Source: Ligustrum vulgare
Lineage: Eukaryota; Streptophyta; Magnoliopsida; Lamiales; Oleaceae
Direction: 5' to 3'
DNA length: 64,000 nt
NCBI GenBank assembly: GCA_963555705.1
Contig: OY743173.1
Span: 2,645,501 to 2,709,500, forward strand
The notes under the pieces were generated by a model, which worked only from the letters and a program-made list of their open reading frames with translations, had not been told where the DNA came from and searched no databases. This document shows, piece by piece, positions 55,269-64,000 of this stretch. A program made the translations under genes and the position numbers. The number at the start of each line of letters is the position of its first letter. The first letter of the stretch is position 1.

Positions 55269-57430
55269 TTATTCATTTGCCATTTAAAATCTTGATTTTT
55301 TTTACCAGCACATTTCGATGATGATGATTTTGCAACTTGAAGAAAAATGAAACTCATTGCTTGTTAGTTAGATATTTTCTCAATGAAACTCCATTTCACT
55401 GTGAATCATAAGAGCATGCAACATGCTTTCGAATTTTTTTTTTTTTTTGGGCTTTTCAAGTAAGCATTAGTAATCTCATAAATAATCAATCGCTCAGTTA
55501 TATCCTTTGTACTCGAATCACTTTAACCCTGGTACCATTTGAAATTTTGATTTTCTTCTTCTTGGTGTGCATGTGTTTATGACTTTGTTTTGATGTGTAG
55601 TGCAAAAGCTACACAAGTTGTCTATAACATTCACATTTTTTAAGTAAGTATCAATTGTTTTCTTAACATCTCCAAATATATAGCTCGAGATATTGTTTTA
55701 TTCATTTCTTAAGAGCAGAATATGTGATTCAATTTTTTTAGTTAAGAGCAAAACATGTAATGGAAATTGGAATACAAATCTTTTTTTCTTTTTTAGAATT
55801 TCTCTCCACTTATATTTCTACAATTTCAATGTTTTTTTTTTTTTTTGGTAACGCCTCATCATGAGCGCCCCACAACTCTAACCGTGGGGCCTTATGGAGG
55901 AAATAAATCATAAGATGTGCAACGTTACGATCCAGCGCATCGCCATCACAAGGTAATTTCAATGAATTTGTTGACTTCATGAAAAGTACTGTTAGGTTTA
56001 TTTAAGGTTGCTTGGGCTGGTGACCAGTTTATGCCCATTAAAAAGGCTATCTTACAAGTTTTGATGACTTTCCACAAGTTTGAAAAGATAACTTTGACCA
56101 ACTAATTTTGACTCACATTTAATTGAATTGGTCTATTTTGAATGCAGCCGTGCTCTGTTAGGTTTTTGGTGATTTGTTATTAATAATTGCAACCTAATAA
56201 TTATTGATTTAAATCGATAAAGCTCGTAACATTTAATTTGTATTAGAAGATATGTTCAATTACAATACTAAGATAATGATTTCGTAATAAATATTAAAAT
56301 TTTCATTATCAACTTCTTGGTAGAGTTGAAGAGTGGAATAATAATACTCGGATTGAGATTGAACTAAAACAATATTGTATTTAGTTCTTTTAACCTACTC
56401 TAATTTAGTTCTCGATTAATTTTTGTATGAACTGGATTCACTCAACCTCAATGAATTTATAGCATAAATCAAACAATCGATTCATGTAAAATGTTATTGT
56501 AATTTTAGGCTAATAAAATAAATTACATAAATGGAAATGGAAATGGAAATGGAAATAAAAATAAATTTAGATTTTGCATCAATGGAGGGTAGAAATTTCA
56601 AATAAAAATGTTTGAAAGAAAGAGAATTTATTTACATTAACCAGATATTTAAATATGAAAATAGGATAAATACTCATTGATGGAAAACAATAAATTACAA
56701 AAAATGTGTAATTCCTCTCTAACATAAAAATAGAAGGAAAAAAAAAATCAATTTTCTGTACAGCATTTAATTCACCCACTGCAAAAAAATAAAAAATGGA
56801 TAAATTTCACAAAGATCCCCCACCTTTTGTAAGTATGGCACTCATGTCTCTAATCTATCATTTGTTGAATCCGTTTTCAAAACCTTTTAAAATTATGGAA
56901 CCTATGTCCGCAATTACTGAAATATACTTGTTGGTGTGTTAAATTGTCACTTGACATTCGTGATGGATATGATATTTAAAGAATACTGATTATTTTACTG
57001 CACTTAAACTTTTAAATGAAAATTAAAATATTCATTTGAATTTTATTGGAACAAGAAATACTTTTTTGACAGCTCCACCCTTTCACTTCAGCTTCACATT
57101 GCTGTAAAGTGCGACCACTTAACATTTAAGTGTGTATTTGGTATTGTTAAAAAAAAAATTGAAATAAATAGTGACTTTTTGGAGAATAGATGGTTAAGAT
57201 TTGAATGAAAATTCAAATATTGTGAACTTAACTTTTAATGGATGGTTAATATAGAATACACTAAAAAAATAGAGAAAGATTTAAACAAAATCAAACAAGG
57301 GTTAAATAAACTTTTTCGGTTAGCTGGGAATATGAGAGTCAATGTTTTTAAAGGATAAGAACGTTAGTGCAAAAATACTAAAATAGTAAGCTGAGGTTAC
57401 CAGTGTCACACTAATGAAAGTTTGGGACCC
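55269..57430. other. intergenic, no gene recognised
   Basis: AT-rich DNA between the divergent B3 copy B and RING genes. A small GC-richer block near 55850-55960 (gagcgccccacaactctaac) resembles a repeat but was not classified. The promoter of the RING gene should lie at the right end. Confidence 0.5.
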
Positions 57431-57691
57431 CAGGTGAAACTTGCTTTCTCTTCTTCTTGCATAGACCGCCACCTCCCCCCTCGTACTCCCAACGACTTCC
57501 TGCTCTACTTGAGCACTGTCCTATATTTATTGCATTCGTTATGTTGAAATTTTCAAAATTGAGCTTTGAATGTAAACAAGACTGTTCGATTTTGAACCAG
57601 CTTCTTTTTTTTTCTCTTTCTGATAATCTTTCTGTTCATTTGAAAGAGAAAGGCAAAAACCCAGTAAGAAAAATCGTGTTTTTGAAACATT

Positions 57692-60422
57692 ATGATGATG
57701 GAATACAATCAGCTTGAAAAGGTTCCTTCTTGTCAAGATTCTCTCAAGGCTATCGAGTCTGATATTCAGCATGCCAATATGTTGTGGGTTCTCTTTCATT
57801 CTCTTTATTGTTTAATTATTATTATTTTTTTATTTTATTTTGTCTTTCCCTTTGTACATTTACTTTTTGGAAAATTGGGTTGTTGAATTTTGAAATTCCT
57901 TAGTAAATTGAAGAATCTAATGGAATGATTAAAGCAATCGATCCGGTTTTTTTGTTGGGCTTGTTAATTATGGAATACAATTGCTTTACAATTTGCTAAG
58001 TGAATAGTAGCTGAGTAGAATTGCTTTTTTTTTTTGGTTGGTTATGGGTGTTTTCCATTAGTATAATATGCATTTTATGCTCTATATTTCGTGATCATTG
58101 CTCGTTAATTGCATTTCCTGTTAATGTTGAATTTAGTGTTTTTGACTTGGTATCAGCAAGCATAGAATTACGGGTTTGAGAGGTTGGTGTGCTTTTGGAA
58201 ATCTATAATAACGTTAATTGCATCTCGCACTGCTAAGTTAGTGCTTGGTTCATGGGCTTATAACCATTGAACTCTTTCCTTGCAAGTGGTTTATACGGAC
58301 GTGGTTGTGAAAAAATAAAATAAAAGCGACTCTATTGACGCTATGCTGATTCTCTGAAGTCAAATTTTCCAAGATATTTAAAAACACTGATTAATTTTGA
58401 GGACTATTTCCTTGTGTGTTATTTGCAATTTGATAATGTTAAGATATATATGTTTATGTAGTCTCAAAAGATCAGATTCTTCTATGTCGTACTTGAATTA
58501 ACAGTCCTTTTACTGCTTTTATTTTAGCCGAGCATCAAATGGAATTTGTCTTCATGCTCACACATGTTTTTAGGTTGTTCATAAGCCAATTTGTTTTTGT
58601 CATTCATACAGACAAACAATTAGTTCATCATCCTTCTCTTTTGGTTGATTTGTTCAGTTATGTTCTCCAATTTTCTCCAGTTCAAAGATACTTCCAAACA
58701 ATTAGTCATCGTCCTTCTCAAACTTAAGTAGCTATAGGATATGTTTTGTCAATAAATGATAATCGAATTTCGTTGAATACGAATCAATTTTCCGTTGATT
58801 ATGTTGGCAATTCAATGATTTTGAAATTTTATAAGCACAGCTCCTTAAAATACAGGTAGTTGTCAAGTGTGTAGGGGTACATGGTTAGATTGGTTTCTGT
58901 GACCATGTTTTGTGGATTTAAAAATGCGTAACTATGCTTCATCCGTGTAAAGAACCAAAAAAACTCAGCGCATTTAAATAACTGTATGTCCGTCAATGAA
59001 TTTCAGGGCTGCTTCTATTTCTAGAGCCAAGGGAGGTGCTTGTCTTCAAATGAAATTGGTCTACAATCACCTAGCACCCATATTTTTGTTTTTACTGCAA
59101 TGGTTTGATTGTTCATGCACAAGCTTGTTTCCAAGTTATCTAAATCTCTTCCACATAGTTGTATACAAGGTAGATCGCTATATTTCCCATCTTTCTTTCT
59201 ATACTAGACTGATTATGCTTGAATTTGCTTACTTCCTGAGTATTTAATTGTTTTATTTCCTGTTTTTGAAGGCGTAGAGCCCTGTTCAAATTTAACGTTT
59301 TCTTTACTCCAGGTGCATGTTGGGAGTAAGAAATTTCCTTCAAATGGAAGGAAAGCAACCATTAGACAATTCTATGGTATGCAAATTATTTTCACTTCAT
59401 CTTTGAGTCATCTATATGGCAATATCCACTCCACAGGGCATTCCTAATTTTTTGATTTAAGCTTTGAAATCAACAATTGTACACTTGTTTGCACACTTTA
59501 ATGCAGACATGTACAGCCGGAAAAAAATGGAGCTAAGATTAAGAGCATGTTTGGCTAAACTTTGATTAGAAAAAAAGTGAAGTACTCTTGGTATCCTTAA
59601 CGACTTTTATTTTTAGACTTCAAGATAAATAAATAAATAAATTCTTGAAAGTAGTTCTTAACTAACTGTCAAAATAAGTGACTTATCTCCAACTTTAACC
59701 AATAAAAAATATGTATTTGAAAGCTTTCAAGTAAATTTTTTAAGCTTAGGCAAGCACTCTCAGTTATGCATGAAACCACACAAACTAATATGTGAAATAA
59801 CTGTATATTGGTTTAGTAACAATCACGTGAGCCATTTATAATTCTTTTCCTATCGGGATTACTTTTGCAGCTGTGATATTACCAACTCTCGAACGCCTAT
59901 ATGACAGCTCATTGGAGCAATATATTTATCAAGATGAAGGGCATGACTATGAAATGATTGTGAGGAAGAAATTAGAAAACGATAATAAGCAATTAGATAT
60001 TGATTTGGAAAGAGAAGATGAATGCGGAATTTGCTTAGAGCCGGGCGCGAAGATTGTCTTGCCTAGTTGTTGTCATGCAATGTGCATCAATTGCTACCAC
60101 GACTGGTGTGCACAAAATTTCTTTCTTAATTTGGCCTTTAATATTCTCTCTTGATTTGTAAAATTGAAGAGTTCCCTTTGATGTTTACTTCAACCTTTTT
60201 CTTTATTGCAGGAATATGAGGTCGGAATCCTGTCCATTCTGCCGGGGTAGTCTAAAGAGAGTGAATTCTGGGGACTTATGGGTTCTAACATGCGGGAGAG
60301 ATGTAGTTGATCAAGAAACTCTCTCAGAAGAGGATGTTTTGAGGTTCTATCTCTATATAAACAGCTTGCCAAAAGATGTTCCTGACTCACTTTTCTTAGT
60401 TTATTACGAGTACTTGATCTGA
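57692..60422 (+). CDS. AIRP2: AIRP2-like RING-type E3 ubiquitin ligase
   Basis: Spliced model: 57692-57783, 59007-59169, 59313-59376, 59871-60105, 60212-60422 (254 codons, all junctions GT/AG and in frame). Three ATGs occur in a row; the first is used here. Family landmarks: DSLKAIESDIQHANML (residues 16-31), GGACLQMKLVYNH and FLFLLQWFDC, RKATIRQFYAVILPTLERLY (about 98-117), then a C3HC4 RING with ligands C158, C161, C173, H175, C178, C181, C192, C195, followed by the conserved CRGSLKRVNSGDLWVL. Arabidopsis AIRP2 is a cytosolic E3 ligase that promotes abscisic-acid responses, and its length is similar. A 58-codon upstream frame starting at ATG 57541 overlaps the start in another phase. Intron 3 holds a MITE. 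The model looks intact. Confidence 0.88.
59543..59759. mobile_element. MITE in intron 3 of the RING gene
   Basis: It starts GAGCATGTTTGGCTAAAC and ends with the complement of GAGTGCTTGCCTAAGC, the same family as 52321-52504. Confidence 0.55.
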
Positions 60423-62585
60423 TCTCAATGTATAGTGAAACTGAATGCTGACCAATAATTGTCAATTAGAGTCTGGTCAAACCTCATTGTTTCTCTGTGT
60501 CAGATAGCCTGCTTCTGCATTATATCTGTGCAGATTAATGTATATTCTCATTGTCAAACAATTCAAAGTCAATATAATAATTTTCATTCTTGGCATCTTT
60601 AACCATTTATCATTTTGTTGGTAGTAATTATGATGTGTTTAGATTGCACCGAGAATAGCATACACAAGTTATAATGCGCCTTCAAAGAATTTTTTGGAAG
60701 CTTGTTTGTGTAGTCAAATTAGTAACATTAATCAAGTTATCCGAGGTCTTGTGTTTCAGGATGTGAATACCGGCTTAGGTCACTTGTGTACATTGACATA
60801 TATGGACTGTACAGCTTCAGGTGTTTCTAGTGTTGTTTGCATTTACATTCTTTTTATTGTACAGGTAGTATTACTCTCTCATTTACTGCTTTCAGTATCT
60901 CTAATTTTCATTTGTTGCACTATCGCTTCTTTGGAGGTCAAGTTTTTGTCCCTCCTTCCCTGTATTATTTCTTTTTATGATATATACATGGTTGGAGAAT
61001 CCTAACCCCTCATCGATCATCCTAGGTGGAGCATAAAAACTCACCAAGGATGTGTGATGTCTTTGCTTAAAAAAAAAAAAAAAACTGAGCATAGGTCTTG
61101 TATTTGGAGTTGATGTTCAATTTTAACTGATTCCCTGATGCTTTGAAAGTTAAAAAGTTGCAAGGACTATAAAAGTTTTAACATCAGTGTATTCAGGCCT
61201 TCAAGGCATCTACTGATTCCCATGAATTGGGCTGTTGAGGCAGAAATGTGCGGCATAATGGTAACGTGAAACCAAAAAGTAAGAACTCCAATATTTTTTT
61301 ACAAGAGTGTTGATTGTTTTAATAGTCTGGACAGCAAGCTAATATGTTTTGACATTAGAGAAATTCAGAAAACGTTTTTCATGAAGAACTGAGTTGATGA
61401 CATTAGCAACAACATTAGTTTGGGTCATTGTTTCAAGAAGCTGAAGCTTTGTGCGTGAATTTTCGTTAAGTGCCTTGAAAAGTTACGTATGTCTTGGTTG
61501 CTATTTGTCGAGGTGTGGTGAGGCCTCAACTCTAAGCCTCAATATGACAAAGGTATGCACTCATTTTGATTTCCTAATTCAATGAAGTTTCTGTGAGTAG
61601 TTATATTTTCTTTTAAGTTAACATTGTAATGATCTGTGTATGTCTTATAATGAGCTGCCTTGTGAAACACGTAATTTTATGTCCTGATCTATTGCATGTT
61701 ATTTCCCAAAACTTTTTTCTGAATGAAAAGGTTGCATCACAAAATTTCTTTTAGGGAATTGAGGTTGAATCCCAAAAATTTAACATATTAGATAGAGTAG
61801 TCAAATCTTTTATAAGTCTGTCATTTATCCCATGTGTAAAGGATATGGAATTCGTTCGCACTTTTCCAACATTTCTTTCTATAAGGACTTATGGGATGCA
61901 TTCATTTATTCGTGGAACGAGATTTGAAAATATACAAATTCTTGCTTCGTTACTAGAGTGTACTATCTGATAGGTTAGAATATTGATAGGCAGAAAATAG
62001 CTTTAGATTTCTTACTATTTTTACCGTGACATAATAAGATAGATACCTTATTTTTCAGAATACTTGTTCACAGTTTATGTTATTGGTTGTAAGGGAAGGG
62101 GTGTGGGAACCAAGCTATTATGTAATCCCACGAGAAACTCACTGGATCCATTAATTTCTACTACTCTTTTCAAAATTGGCGTCTTCAATACTCGGCCTTC
62201 TACTAGAGGTAGTCCTTCCTAGGTTGTTTTGTCTCCAACGAGGGTCATCTGACTCATGTCTTGAAGGATGCTTGCTTTGATATCACTTGTTACAATAACA
62301 TTAGACGAAACTCGCCCTTTAAGTCGACCTTCAAGGATAGGGTGCCCAGGTAATCACTATGCTATATTTTGATGTGGAAGACGTGGTATTCTGTTGGGGA
62401 TTGCTACCTTAAATTTAATGGGTATCGGAGTTTACGTATTTGCATATAAGTAATCCTTGTTTGGCAAAAGTTATTTGTTTATAAATAAATAATTTGATGT
62501 TTTCGAGGTGAAATATGTGATTGAAAAATGATGTGGAAAAGTTTGCACGGTTAAAAATGGTCTGGGGAAATGTGTTCATAAAAAA
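60423..62585. other. 3' flank of the RING gene and intergenic DNA
   Basis: AT-rich, no recognised gene. The frame 60694-61005 is hydrophobic and T-rich with no family resemblance. The region near 62460-62585 (cttgtttggcaaaag) looks like the left end of another MITE. Confidence 0.5.
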
Positions 62586-62746
62586 CCTGTTTGGTCCATG
62601 GAAATGTTTTGATTTTTGTAGTTTTTTTTAATAGATATTTGGTTTAAAAATATTTGAAAAGTCAAAAACTGTGGGCTTGACTAAGTATGGATGGTTGAGA
62701 TTGAGTTTGAAAAGTTGTGGTAAAACTTTTCCGTGGACCAAACAGG
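62586..62746. mobile_element. 161-bp MITE, CCTGTTTGGTCCA ends
   Basis: Terminal repeats CCTGTTTGGTCCATGGAAA and CCTGTTTGGTCCACGGAAA (one mismatch). The interior matches 51433-51610, so both belong to one family. Confidence 0.75.
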
Positions 62747-63430
62747 CTCAAACAATTTAACCAAAAAGATGCTAACTCAACAAATAAATGCCAAGTTCTT
62801 GTGTCTAAAAATTTACATCCACCTCAGGTTGTATTGTTGATTACTTGATGCTGCGTTGTGCTTTCTTCTTCTTGTTCTTCAAATGTTGTACACTATTATC
62901 GACTATGAAGTTTCAACAAGGTAGTTGGAATACGTTGTGTTGCGTATATTGTGTAATGACTATGCCTCTGTGCCCAAACCGTTATATCATATGTATTGTC
63001 TGCTTTGGGAGAGTCTGAATATATCTTACCCCTCACAGATTTCTGACTTGTCCCCAAAAGAGATTACAATTCTATTTTAAATTACATGTATTATTCTTGA
63101 TTTCATTTTTTCTTATTTCACATTATTAATTGCTCTTGGTAATCCGAATTATTCATTTAATCCTTAATATTTTACGGGCTACATTGTAAGACATGGATCG
63201 TTGTATAAATTTCGTTTGGACGACCAAAATTACTTCAAGGTCCGTTTGGCATTGCTTTTGAAAAGTAAAAAAAAAATGTTTTTAAGATTAAGGTTATGTT
63301 CTCTTTGTTGTCGCCATTGGTTACTGGTTGAGCCATTGGAATGGAATGAGATTAGAATCTCTACAGATCTTTCTTCTTCACTTACTCGTTGGAGAACAAT
63401 GGCGGGGACAGGGTGAGAACCTTCCATTGG
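62747..63430. other. intergenic, nothing recognised
   Basis: AT-rich with no convincing gene. A MITE-like start (ggtccgtttggcattgc) is at 63239. Confidence 0.4.
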
Positions 63431-63856
63431 TTACGCCCTTTAAGTGTTGGTTTTTCCATATTTAGATATGGAGATAGATCCATATAGAGATCTATATCTT
63501 TCTATTGATAGATAGATAGATCTATTGAGAAATGGATATTGATCTGGTTACAAGATCTATGAACAAGAGAGATCCCTAAATATCCATTTGAAAAAGAAAG
63601 AGATGAATAGATAGGGCGAAGCCAGCCCATAGACCTAAGAAATAGGTGCCTTTGTCGGCTCGGATTGGAAGGAAGGGCTTTGCTTTCTAATTGCTTTTTG
63701 AGGTCAGTTTGGATGAGCGTAGGCAATTTCGGGATTCGAATATGTTGTGGTAAAAGAGAAAGCAGGCGTGTAAAAAAAGAAATTAAAAAAAAAAAAAAGA
63801 ATTCAACAACAAAAGAACTCATTGGAAGCGAATACTACTCATATATAATAATAACC

Positions 63857-63891
<35 letters not shown>

Positions 63892-64000
63892 GTTTTGCTT
63901 CCAAATGACAAGAAAAAAAAACCTCCACCTTCCCTTATTTAGCTCCTTGGCTTGAGTGCGCAATAGAAAGCTAAATTGCTCTTTTGCGGTAGACAACGAC
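63431..64000. other. possible organelle-derived (mitochondrial) insert
   Basis: The sequence changes character: gatagatagatagatct repeats, then more even base composition (gaagccagcccatagacc, gtcggctcggattggaagg) typical of plant mitochondrial spacer DNA. It runs to the window end and includes an (AAT)n tract at about 63856-63891. No gene is recognised. The assignment is an impression that only a search can settle. Confidence 0.3.

Noticed and set aside
57457..57717. An 86-codon upstream protein before the RING gene
   Set aside because: The frame begins at TTG; the first ATG in it is at 57541, so only the shorter upstream frame is worth noting.
60694..61005. Hydrophobic 103-codon frame after the RING gene
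   Set aside because: It has T-rich composition, no family resemblance, no splice structure and lies in the 3' flank.

Overview
The window is AT-rich nuclear DNA of a flowering plant, almost certainly a eudicot: spliced genes with canonical GT/AG introns, plant-specific families (REM-type B3 proteins, an AIRP2-like RING E3 ligase) and a dense load of plant transposable elements (copia, CACTA, MULE-like and hAT-like elements, Stowaway-like MITEs). The species cannot be fixed from the sequence.

Layout. Three related copies of a two-B3-domain gene lie on the minus strand. Copy C (left edge to about 4.9 kb) is a decayed fragment whose last exon would lie just outside the window. Copy A has coding exons between 7956 and 18953 and a leader near 24.6 kb. 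Copy B (coding exons 48576-52128, leader near 53.1 kb) is the most complete, with a six-exon model of 579 codons. Intron sequence aligns between copies, so many insertions have a visible empty site in a paralogue. The only other intact host gene found is an AIRP2-like RING ubiquitin ligase on the plus strand (57692-60422, five exons, 254 codons).

Mobile DNA. Copy A's large intron holds a hAT-like element (9025-16681) that contains a very young copia element (Copia-1, 9043-14249, identical LTRs, 5-bp target duplication). A CACTA element (25340-31122) carries a decayed TNPA-type gene. A second CACTA element (31755-45795, target duplication CGG) carries fragments that look like host exons (a PMT-type methyltransferase, a DnaJ domain, one unidentified exon). 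It was later hit by a MULE-like MITE, a gag-protease-only copia element (Copia-2, 34213-38285) and an RE1-like copia element (Copia-3, 39633-44479). Upstream of copy B lie two nested solo LTRs (53433-54858 and 53643-54525). The inner one carries a 20-bp-period array of perfect heat-shock-element motifs upstream of a TATA motif that points at copy B.

Right end. After the RING gene there are about 3 kb of non-coding DNA, one MITE and, from about 63.43 kb, sequence of different character that may be organelle-derived. No tRNA, rRNA or CRISPR array was recognised.
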